Assembly (NCBI GenBank): GCA_036435485.1
Contig: CM071595.1
Coordinates: 108,616,580-108,680,579, forward strand
Source: Saposhnikovia divaricata
Taxonomy: Eukaryota; Streptophyta; Magnoliopsida; Apiales; Apiaceae
Direction: 5' to 3'
DNA length: 64,000 nt
Below, one piece after another: positions 20,963-30,343 of the stretch (positions are counted from its first letter, which is position 1; each line of letters begins with the position of its first letter). A model generated the notes under the pieces. The model was not told where the DNA came from. It did no database searches and saw only the letters and a list, made by a program, of their open reading frames with translations. A program made the position numbers and the translations under genes.

Positions 20963-21243
20963 TCAATTTTTCGTCGTAAATTTGAGAAAGGGTCCCACAA
21001 GCTGCAATAAATTATTAAATCAACTTCCGACGGAAACTTCCGTCGTAAGTTCAATCAAGGCCCATTTTCATTTAAAAATAAAAGGTAATAATATCATTTT
21101 CAACGGATTCCGTCGTAAGTTCACTGCTAAACAAATTTACGACGAATTTGTCGTCGTAAGTTCACTACTATAAAAAGTAATTCATTTTGAAATTAAATTA
21201 AATTATAATAAATGAATTTACGACGGATAATTCGTCGTAAATT

Positions 21244-21593
21244 GGCTACAAAAACGACATCGTTCCGCCATGATTAAAAATAATTGATTATGCATTTAAA
21301 TTTAATTGAAAAAAAATCAATTTACGACGTAAATTTCGTCGTAAGTTTGCTACCAACACCGAACTTACGACGAATTTCCGTTCCGTCGTAATAACTTACG
21401 ACGGTTCCGTCGTAAGTTGGCTACAAAAACGACATCGTTCCGCCATCATTAAAAATAATTGATTATGCATTTAAATTTAATTGAAAAAAAAATCAATTTA
21501 CGACGTAAATTCCGTCGTAAGTTTGCTACCAACACCGAACTTACGACGAATTTTCGTTCCGTCGTAATAACTTACGACGGTTTTTTGTTTCCG
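21244..21593. repeat. Tandem duplication of about 175 bp in the CACTA element
   Basis: Copy 1 (21244-21418) and copy 2 (21419-about 21593) both begin GGCTACAAAAACGACATCG and end in CCGTCGTAAGTTGG-like sequence, nearly identical apart from small indels and one T-rich insertion in copy 2. Confidence 0.88.
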
Positions 21594-21665
21594 TCGTAAG
21601 TTGGGCGCGAAAAAAAAACCGTCGTAAGTTTGCCGTCGTAAATGGCCAGATTTCTTGTAGTGAAA

Positions 21666-22740
21666 GATAGAAAAAAAAAAAGGATTGATTATTATCATTA
21701 ATTAATTTAAAAATATATGATTCTGTAACAGGACCCAGAAATTATGACCCGCATTCATGAATCCTTGGTGGTCTATATATACAAAGATAACAACCTCGAA
21801 ATAGACACAATAGACATATTTTAGCAGATTATATAGTAGTTCTCAAATTACAAAACAAAGAAAGGATGTTTTTTCACATACTGTTGAAGAGGAATATGCA
21901 GCTACACCTACGACATTTTGGATGAGATCTTCGTCCCAAGACGTTGAGGGTACTTGCAGGTACACCCAAATTGTATCTATCAATTATGTATACACACTAA
22001 TTTGATCTTAAAAGATTTCTTTTTCTTGTACCCTAATTCTTGACGAAGAAACACTTTTTATAACTTGCAGGACTTTCTAATTTATTTTAGCTATAATTGA
22101 TTACTTTTTCTCTAATATTTTCAGATTTATAAATAAATTTTGAAATTTATCTAACTAAAATCAAATTTAATACAAAATATAATTTAATATGATTAATAAA
22201 ATATTATATAAATTTAAAATATTTTAATGAAAATAAAATAAATGAGATTTTTGGATTTAATAAGGACAAATTTATATTTTAATTGGTGAATTATTTCTGC
22301 AAAAGTTTAAAGTTCAAACCACATTAATAATATATTGAAAATGAATGTTCACTAGCGTTCTACCCGTACTACGCACCGACCGATAAATTGTATTAATAAA
22401 TTAATATAAATATATTATTTTAATTTTTATTTAGAAAAATATATAATTTTATTGGAATGTTAATTAACTTAAGTATAAAATTACTTATCCGTGAATTCAT
22501 ACCAATTGAATTAATATTAATATTATGAACCAATCATTAAAACAAATACAACCCCCGTTGAAAAGTTCAAAATCCTTTTTTATTGTTTTTTTTTAAAATT
22601 TAGCTTTCATTTAATTTCTCTATTTGTTAGAGAATATTTCTACATATCAAGTTAACAAATTTTTCACCCATATTCTAAGAATTCGGTATATTTATTCAAT
22701 ATCGAATCCTTAAAATATTTATTATATTAATTCATTGAAA
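21666..22740. other. Intergenic AT-rich sequence
   Basis: No supported gene, repeat or transposon end was found in this kilobase. Confidence 0.5.
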
Positions 22741-22744
22741 ATAT

Positions 22745-22800
22745 CATGTAAACAGGCAGGCCCAAGATCATGTAAACAGGAAGGCCCAAGATCATGTAAA
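22745..22800. repeat. 24-bp tandem duplication within the PMD fragment
   Basis: Units at 22745-22768 and 22769-22792 differ at one base, and a third partial unit follows. The period is a multiple of three, so the frame is kept and VYMILGLP is repeated. Confidence 0.85.
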
Positions 22801-23029
22801 CATCCTCTAATGTGATGTTCAGCTCACCAAATGGGAAATGAAAGGTGTTCGTCTCTGGCCTCCACCTCTCTATCAAGGTCGTGATCAATCTAATGTCGTT
22901 CTGAGGAATCGACTGAGGGTATGCAAATGCCCTGAAACCCCATAACTCCAGCAAATCAATCTGACGCTGCCTCAAATCCCACTGCCAATGCATAGTAGTC
23001 AACTGTCTGACATCTAACCTATCCCGCTA

Positions 23030-23042
23030 CCCCCCCCCCCCC
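23030..23042. repeat. Poly-C run
   Basis: Thirteen consecutive C within the PMD pseudogene. It separates the two recognisable PMD pieces and is a likely site of length change. Confidence 0.85.
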
Positions 23043-23118
23043 GCCTTATCACATACTAATATGCTCGTCCTGCATGGTCAAGAGTGATCTGTCGAGAGGC
23101 CCGCACTCCATATCCATA

Positions 23119-24370
23119 GTATCTGCTATGTGCAAAATAAAAAAATTAGACACATCTCATAAACATGGTTTAAAACATAGATAACGTAAACAAAAATCAC
23201 TAGCTAAAGCATTCATCAACATGGATTAGTAGCATGGTTACTAAACTAATAATTAAAAAGAAAAACCACTAAAGCATTCATCCCAATAATCAATATCACA
23301 TATTTGAAATAAAGATTTGAAATAACATAGATTAGGACGTGGAGGGTGTTCATTTATAGAAGAGGTTTCTCACGGAGTATAAGGGTGCATAATTTAAGTT
23401 TCACGACGCAAGAAAGTGCAGAATATTAATTTTGGAATGTATCTGTCTAAGTCTGCTGTTAGGCTTAATCATGTGAAACATGATTCTGTTGTGCCTTTTA
23501 GCATATAGATTTGTCTTGGATGAAATAATATTCAGTACAACTTCAGTTCAACAAGAGTTCCATTACGGTTTTGCAACTGTTATATACATTTGAGAAACTA
23601 TAGATTTTAATGAGAAAATTAATTACAAGTAGACTCCAGTATTAGTAACTCTTGCAATTTTAGCAAAGTTAGAAGTTTGTAATTTACAGGTATATAAATA
23701 CATATCATAAAAGAGTAAAGAACTTCACAGAATGTTATGTGATGTCAACTGTTTTTTTTTGTGCAAAATTTATGATGTTTACTGTTGAATATATATACGA
23801 AGTTGCACTCTTTCACAGGGAACTTTCATCAAACACTTAAAAGACTACAAACAACACCTAATCAAGCAATTCCATTCAACTACAAACAACATTATATTTC
23901 GTTGTATCAAGCATTAATAAATCTCAAAACCGTGTCGGGACACAGCTAAATTACATTTCAGGTTCTAAATATATCAATTCAAACATACACACATATAAAG
24001 GCACATAAAAGAAACAAATTAAATTCGAAAACGAAAGCTATTAATAGCGGCAAAGAGAGTGAATTCACCTTGGAGAGACTGAGAATAACCGGAATCGAAG
24101 CAATCGCTTGAGAATAACCAGAATCGCCTAAGTCTATGTATTTTTCGGGTTTAAAACTAAAAAGGCGATGAAAAAATGCGGGATGGGGAGTAATTCAGTT
24201 CGCATATGACGCAATGTATCATTGAGACATAAGAAAGGGTATAACAGTCGTTTTAATTCTTACTTTCTATTTGTTTAAATTTTACTTTATTTTCTATTAT
24301 TAATAATTCAAATAAATACAAATTACTAATATTAATAAATAAGAAAATTGTGAGTATGGAAAATTGTGTA
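23119..24370. other. Intergenic sequence
   Basis: No supported gene. Upstream of the PMD fragment some sequence could be old introns or promoter, but no exon was recognised. Confidence 0.45.
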
Positions 24371-24777
24371 TGAATTTTAAATTCAAAATTTAGTCTTTTT
24401 CCTATTTTTATTTAAGTTTTTAATTTATTTGACAAACTAATTAAAAATGGGCAAAATTTAAAAAAAAAAAGTGGAAAATTAGTGAAAGTAGGGTAACATT
24501 CGTGACAAAAATAGTGAGTATGACCACTTGGTTGTCTATGAATTTTAATTTCAAAATTTGGCTTTTTCCTATTTTTATTTAATTTTTTAATTTATTTGAC
24601 AAACTAGTTAAAAATGAGGAAAAAATCGAAAAAAATGGAAAATTAGTGAAAGTATGGTAACATTCATCACAAAAATAGTGAGCAAGACCATGTGATTGTG
24701 TATGAATTTTATTTCAAATTTTTACCTTTTTAATATTTTTATTTAATATTTTAATTTATTCGACAAAATTTGGTCAT
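24371..24777. repeat. Tandem repeat, about 166-bp unit, 2.5 copies
   Basis: Units start TGAATTTTA at 24371, 24539 and 24703 (periods 168 and 164). Each shares TTTTTATTTAA, TTTATTTGACAAACTA and, in complete units, AAATAGTGAG. The third copy is cut after about 75 bp. Units have diverged by substitutions and small indels, so the array is old. Confidence 0.85.
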
Positions 24778-24987
24778 TTGAAGATATTGCTCCTGACACA
24801 ATGATACATTGCCCCAGGCGCAATGTAACATTGCTCCGGGTGGTTCACCCTTAAAAAAATATAATAGCAACTTAAAGAGATGAGATGTAAACTAAAATTA
24901 TTTAAATAATATATAAATATATCACACATGTATACAATTATATAATGTAAATTTTAATATTATGTATAATATATTGTATAAATTAAA

Positions 24988-25157
24988 TTTTCGGGTCGGG
25001 TTCGGGTATTTTGGGTTAACCCGAAACTGACCCAATTTTTTCGGGTAAATTTTTACCCAACCCAAACCCGACCCGAAACTCAAAACACTCGACCCAAATT
25101 CATATTTTTCCGTGTCGGGTTCGTGTCAGGTTTCGGGTCGTGTCAAATTTTGACACC
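24988..25157. repeat. GGGTCGGGT-type repeat, probable DNA-transposon remnant
   Basis: Dense CGGGT/ACCCG words in both orientations (TCGGGTCGGGTTCGGGT, later AACCCGACCCG) ending in TTTTGACACCCC. Similar sequence is common in plant intergenic DNA and often belongs to hAT-like non-autonomous elements. A matching left end was not found. Confidence 0.45.
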
Positions 25158-25298
25158 CCAAGATACGATGTATCGAGATCTTACCTCCATTCAACCCAAT
25201 GAATACCCATAGTGTCTTTTGTACTTTTACTATTCCTTTTTCTTATAATAGATAATGTATAATCACACATGTAAGTAATTTGATGCTCCTATTAATAG

Positions 25299-26811
25299 GT
25301 GCGTTGGAAGGGCTATGATTCGAGTGAAGATACATGGGAGCCTATTGAAGAATTAAGGTTTGTACTGTCTGTGTATGGCAACGGAAAAAGTAGCAGGGCT
25401 AATGGCTTGATGGTGTTTTAAAACTTTACTTTTTTGCTTCTTATTCGTATATTTATTTGTCTCAGTAATTGTCAAGACCATTTGAAGGATTTTGTAAGAA
25501 GTGGATCAAAATCTAAAATCTTGCCTGTTCCAGTAAGTTAATTTCAGCCTTTAATTCCCTAAGTTACAAATAATACAATCCAGACAAATTTCCTATCTTG
25601 CATGCAAACTTTTTTTATCTACATATCCAGGGTGACGTTGATGTTATCTGTGGCGGTCCTCCGTGCCAAGGAATCAGTGGTTATAATCGCTTCAGAAATG
25701 TTGATGCCCCACGAACTGACGAAGGAAATCATCAAATCGTAGTCTTTATGGACAATTGTGAAATTCTTGAAGCCTAGGTATGTCTTGGAATCATGCCTGC
25801 CGGTTGTTACGGTCTCCCACAATTCCGGTTGCGTGTGTTCTTATGGGGTGCTCTTTCTAGTGAAGTAAGTTGTTTCTTTACTTTAAGCTTGAAACTGTAC
25901 AATCCACTTTCTTCTCTTCTATCGTGGTTTGCTTCCACAGTTTCTTAGGAAATGTCAAGTTGATGAAGGTCACATGCAGTACCATTAACACACACAGACA
26001 CAATATACACACGCGCACACACACACAATCACATTCTACTCTACAAACTCCATGAACTTTACGAACCACCTGTAACAACTCTTCAAATCACCCGATAACA
26101 TAGTACAGATCACGTCGATAGATATAGTACAAATCACCCAAATAACTTAGTATAAAATCACTAAAATTACCCGAAATCACTATAGCCTTTGGATTAAACC
26201 TAATGAAGGATTGCATTGACTTTGTAATTGGTGATTTGTATAATTTGTATGCTAAGATGGTTTGTATTTGAAAACAAGCCTGTGTATATCTTTATATCAA
26301 AGAAACGTAACTGGGATTGCATATAAGTAGAAGTACATAATAGTTTTATTTCTATGCTCTGTTTATGTAATATGTTCATGCAAATCCTTTTGCGTGCGGA
26401 AGCTCCCTCAATTTCCACTCCCTACACATGATGTTGTCAAATATTCGCCGCCTTCTGAATTTGAGGTACCATCAACTTACATCAGATTGTACTTGTAATT
26501 ACTGAATACAATTCTGATCAGTCATATTAAACAAAATTCTTAATGCAGCAAAACACTGTTGCTTATAGTGAAAGCCAACCCCGTGACCTTGAAGAAGCTG
26601 CTATTCTTCGTGATGCCATCTCTGATCTTCCAGCTGTAATCCCATTATTTAATTTCTAATTTCTAAATGCGTCAAATGCTTTGTCAAATGTGTTAAATTA
26701 TCATACAATATTTCATACTGCAGGTAACAAGTCAGGAAACACGGGAGGAGATGACATATGAAATGCAACCAAAAACAGAGTTTCAGAAGTATATAAGGTC
26801 AACTAAATATG
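25299..26811 (+). pseudogene. CMT3-like: Chromomethylase (CMT3-like) DNA methyltransferase gene fragment
   Basis: Six exon pieces with good splice borders match a plant chromomethylase, which binds H3K9me2 through its chromodomain and methylates CHG sites. Exon 25299-25357: VRWKGYDSSEDTWEPIEEL, the chromodomain. Exon 25466-25532: NCQDHLKDFVRSGSKSKILP. Exon 25631-25864: GDVDVICGGPPCQGISGYNR, the catalytic PCQ motif, then AGCYGLPQFRLRVFLWGA. Exons 26403-26465 (LPQFPLPTHDVVKYSPPSEF), 26549-26635 (LEEAAILRDAISDLPA) and 26724-26811 follow. The BAH domain, the start and the later methyltransferase motifs are absent. Within the third exon a one-base insertion near 25751 shifts the frame, and a deletion removes the segment holding the ENV motif. 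This is a dead gene fragment. Confidence 0.88.
25988..26032. repeat. (AC)n-type microsatellite
   Basis: Imperfect ACACACAGACACA and ACACACGCGCACACACACAC run inside an intron of the chromomethylase fragment. Confidence 0.8.
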
Positions 26812-27600
26812 GTAATGAGTAATGACACACCGAACACCATAATTTGAAGATGGTTTTTAGATTTTGTAGTTACCGTAGATTCTTCAATCTAAGTAGTCGT
26901 GACTTGTAAATTATTTTTTCCATCTTTATTATTATTTTTCAAGATGCGAGTTATTCTTTATGTTATTGCAGATAAGGTTTTTAGGATGAATATATATGAA
27001 CTACTAATATAGAAATAAGTGTAAATTCCAATTGAATTTGGCCAGAATATTATTTGACAAAGGCTTTATTCTACATGAAGTTGTGGGATACTCTTAATTT
27101 ATTAGTTTCTCCGGATTCATTGATATATGTATATTCATGTTGATCTTTATCTCGCATTTACTTTCTGAAATGAGTGGAGGCTCAATGTGGTGGTGCCGCT
27201 CTATAAGAACAAAGCTAGAGACATGGTTGCGGAAATTATTGCAGTATAAAGCTAGTCAAATAAACCATATTCCGATGATGATCGGGTCAGGGATAAAACA
27301 TGAAACAGAAAATTATGATAGCAATTAGCAACGACTTTCTATGTCTCATCGAGAATCATAGAGAATACGCTAAAGACCTGCACATAGTTTGTAGACAAGG
27401 AGAAGACCTATGATAGTGTCACATTAGGAGCCTGGAGAATAAAGAGGTGATGGTTGTAAGTTCGGTCAATAAAGGATATGTATGCACTGAAATTATAAAT
27501 ACTAGCTTATAGCTTGTGCAAAGCACATGTTACTTTTTCTTAAAAAAAAAATTACTTATAGTATAGTATATATAATATTATAAATATTATTTTTAATATG
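26812..27600. other. Sequence downstream of the chromomethylase fragment
   Basis: The next chromomethylase exon could not be recognised. A short open frame (27137-27328) has no family features. From about 27503 the sequence TAGCTTATAGCTTGTGCAAA resembles the ends of widespread plant repeats. Confidence 0.4.
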
Positions 27601-27800
27601 TTGTTGGAAAAATTCGAATTTTAGACCTTTGTATATTATAATTTTTAGTATTAAATCCAAATTAATTTGTTGTTAGCTGGAATCGAACCTTCAACCTTTC
27701 TATATAACATCTTTTAGTATTAATTTTAAATTAAAATATTGTTGGCGGGATTCGAGCCATAGACCTCTATATATAACAACTTTTAGTATTGTATAACGAT
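27601..27800. repeat. Three tandem 69-bp units with a tRNA B-box-like word
   Basis: Units begin TTGTT(G/A)G at 27601, 27670 and 27739 and share a pattern of GGNATTCGANCC, then AGACCT/CAACCT, then TATATAAC, then TTTTAGTATT. On the minus strand the second unit contains AGGTTCGATTCC (27679-27690), a perfect match to the RNA polymerase III B-box consensus. The other two units carry degraded versions. Confidence 0.8.
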
Positions 27801-28905
27801 TTTCATTTATTTGAGTTGCATTTCTAACAGTTGTAAATGAAAGGAATAACCAAAAATAGGGGATAACAAAAAATAGGATTAATCAAACTACAAAATTTAC
27901 CCCTTTTACTTATTAGAGTATAGTACATAATATAGTATAGGTGTCTGCACCAGCAATTATTTGTTTCATGTGAGGACCCCTGTGGACAACATAATATTTT
28001 CCCAGAAAGTAGGGTTACACATCAAATGTGATAGCAGTGTTATGTGGGCATTAGCTAGTAATTAAACTACATTATATTTATTGTCTTTTGCTTTTAGACA
28101 TGCATTATTATGGGTGTTACGATTTGGTGCCTTTTTGCTGCATACTCTTCAATATCTTTTCCCGAAATATACTTTTATCCTACCACATACACTTCGTATG
28201 TCTTTTGCCTATTGATGCCTCTTTGCAGTTCTGTTAAAATGTTAAAAGGTCTCTGTAATTTTTATCATCTTGCAAAACTTGCAAGATGTTTGTCTACATG
28301 ACTACATTTCACCCTCCTCAGACACAGTTTTCTACTGGGCATGATGAATAACTTTATTTTAATGGTATCATGGCTACCAAAACGTACGTTTTAGATTGCA
28401 ATTAGTCTTCAAAAAATATTCTGCTGATGCCAAAATGTGTAGTCATTTTTTTCAAATTTGCAAGATCTAGTACACATTTGCACTATACTGGTTACTGTTC
28501 ATCAAAATAGGCGTTGCGACTTTGTTTCAATTGGCTTATATAGTCAGTAAACTTTTTGTGTTTTATTATACAACTACATCTTTCTTTACATTTTAAGTTA
28601 TAACAAATATCTAAGGAATATTTTTTCCAAGAATATACAAGTTGTCTGTCTTCTTTTTGGTGGGCCAATCATTTTACTGTAATTTTCAAATATAACTCAT
28701 TTTACTGTAATCTGTCTAATGTGTGATGTCTAATGCTATTTTTCTAGTATTGTGCATTACTGTCCTGTGCATGTATTTCCATAGCTGGAAGATTGTTTTG
28801 GGGAGAGAATACAATTAGTACAAGTACGAGGGTACTTCAGTCCAGGTGAAGGTAAAATTAATTTTTCTTACTCTATGTGCAAAATTCAAATCAGCCAATT
28901 AAATA
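27801..28905. other. Intergenic sequence
   Basis: No supported gene. A possible isolated exon at 28790-28850 lies between AG and GT dinucleotides (frame LEDCFGERIQLVQVRGYF), but no family could be named with confidence. Confidence 0.4.
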
Positions 28906-29087
28906 GGAACGAAGGGAGTAATATAAAAATTAACTACATCCACTACTTTCCTCCACTAAACTCACTTTATTACATAAAATTTTGATTGGTCTCATCACCT
29001 TACTCATTTTTCTTACTTTTCTCCACTATTTTACACTTTTTCTTAAACTACATGTCCAACTCATTTGTAAACAAATGAACGGAGCGA

Positions 29088-29090
<3 letters not shown>
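28906..29090. mobile_element. Stowaway-like MITE end fragments
   Basis: GGAACGAAGGGAGTA (28906-28920) and GAACGGAGCGAGTA (29077-29090) resemble the GGAACGGAGGGAGTA right terminus of Stowaway-type (Tc1/mariner) MITEs. Both have the same orientation, so they are two truncated right ends rather than one intact element. The intervening sequence is TC-rich. Confidence 0.4.
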
Positions 29091-29137
<47 letters not shown>

Positions 29138-29152
29138 GTGTGTGTGTGTGTA
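29087..29152. repeat. (TA)n(TG)n microsatellite
   Basis: A TA run passing into TATG and TG repeats. Confidence 0.9.
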
Positions 29153-30014
29153 TTAAGAATCAATAAATATGGAAAATCATAGTACGATTTCTATAAAACT
29201 AATACCCACTATTGCACCAAAGTGTTAAGGTATGGGAGGATACTACTAGCTTTCGAAGATAATAAGCAAAGGAGTATTCAACTAATATCCATGGGACTTT
29301 CCATTCTAAACGACGAGAGTGTTTAAAGAGTTGTATTGTTTATTAATGAAAAGAATAGGAATCTCAGGATCCAAAATATCAACTTAAAGTTATAAAAAAA
29401 AATAGACCTAATGAGAGTCAGTTTGCCCCCTTCCCCGCCCCCTTTCTCTCTCCCTTCAATTTGTCTACCCCCAATTAGTTAATCCATCATGGATTTCTTC
29501 CCCGCGCCTTACCATGGATCTCTTCCCTACTTATACACTCAACCTCTTCCCCCCCCCCCCTTTTTCTTACCTATACAATGGCGAACTTGACAAAGACGAT
29601 GAATTTCTTATAGAATCATCTTGCTAAGGCTAGGGTCTACAAGACTATGGAGTTGCCTCTGCATCTTCCTAGTGGATCTGCTACAACATTTGAGACCAAT
29701 CCATCAACGGTCGTGAAAAATCCTCCGTTTTCATCTTTCCTCCTCTATTTCTCTAGTGTTTTAGAGATCTGCTCCGCTCATTCGGATAACGCTTTGAAAG
29801 AGATAAATGGGGTAGTTCATGTTCAACCTTCTATGCATTTTTTGCGATTATCTGCTCTTAATTGGATAAACTGTTTAACATTGCCTACATTTGATTCTAA
29901 GTTTAATTTAAATGATGTGAAATGCATGCTTTTAAGATGTTTGGTCATGTTGAATTGGTGAATGTCTTTAAACATCACTGTGGGTACTTAGTTTTTCGAT
30001 TTAGAGATAAGAGT
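29153..30014. other. Intergenic, with an unassigned 104-codon open frame
   Basis: A frame with an ATG at 29647 is open to 29961 on the plus strand (start MELPLHLPSGSATTFETNPS). It shows no recognisable domain, and Leu/Ser-rich composition is common in chance frames. A C/T-rich stretch with a C10 run (29550-29562) precedes it. The minus-strand Copia LTR begins just downstream, so a truncated gene fragment is possible but not supported. Confidence 0.3.
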
Positions 30015-30303
30015 TGTTGTTACAACTCATGATTTAGCTAAACTCCATTAACAAGAACTTGTAAAGCTTAAAAGAAATTGTATATTACAGAATGGAGAAG
30101 ACAGAGTTGTGATTTTACATATTGAAGAGAATGAGATTACAAAGTGTACTCTCTAAAGAATGTAACTAACTTCTTATATACAAGACAACTGTGACAACTG
30201 TGATCTAACAAACTTTCTAGAGATAGAGAGGAGTAGAGTTAGTTATGTTGAGTCATCATAACTAATCTACTCAGCAGCTGAGTCAGCAATGTATGGACCA
30301 ACA
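30015..30303 (-). repeat. 3' LTR of minus-strand Copia element
   Basis: Read on the minus strand it starts TGTTGGTCCAT and ends GTTGTAACAACA (289 bp). It directly follows a GGGGGG purine tract and has a TATA box (TATATAAG, plus coordinates 30174-30181). The matching 5' LTR is lost because another element entered at 33208. Confidence 0.75.
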
Positions 30304-30314
30304 GCCCCCCACAA
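30304..30314 (-). promoter_or_regulatory. Polypurine tract of minus-strand Copia element
   Basis: On the minus strand TTGTGGGGGGC immediately precedes the LTR start. Confidence 0.65.
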
Positions 30315-30343
30315 GTTAGGAGTGGGAGAAGAGCAACAAACGC

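Larger units (their letters stand above)
20698..21662. mobile_element. Complete non-autonomous CACTA element (965 bp)
   Basis: Starts CACTACAAGAAA and ends TTTCTTGTAGTG, perfect 12-bp terminal inverted repeats with the diagnostic CACTA ends, and is flanked by the 3-bp duplication AAA (20695-20697 and 21663-21665). The interior is filled with about 31 copies of CGTCG/CGACG, mostly as CCGTCGTAA or TTACGACGG in both orientations, the expected subterminal transposase-binding repeats. No transposase is encoded, so movement would need a related autonomous element. Two internal duplications are noted separately. Confidence 0.92.
22741..23118 (-). pseudogene. Plant mobile domain (PMD) protein fragment, MAIN/MAIL-like
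   Basis: Minus-strand coding debris. Codons near 23056-23118 read MDMECGPLDRSLLTMQDEH, the N-terminal start style of PMD proteins, then hit a stop. After a C13 run the frame resumes at about 23000 and reads WGFRAFAYPQ, then ERWRPETNTFHFPFGE and LEDVYMILGLP, core PMD motifs. PMD proteins include MAIN/MAIL1 (linked in Arabidopsis to meristem maintenance and transposon silencing) and also transposon-borne copies, and this fragment cannot separate the two. It ends in a 24-bp tandem duplication that repeats VYMILGLP, then stops. Not functional. Confidence 0.75.

Noticed and set aside
29647..29961. 104-codon frame as a gene
   Set aside because: It has a proper ATG but no recognisable domain, sits between repeats and next to an LTR, and has no supporting splice or promoter signals. 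Kept only as an unassigned frame.
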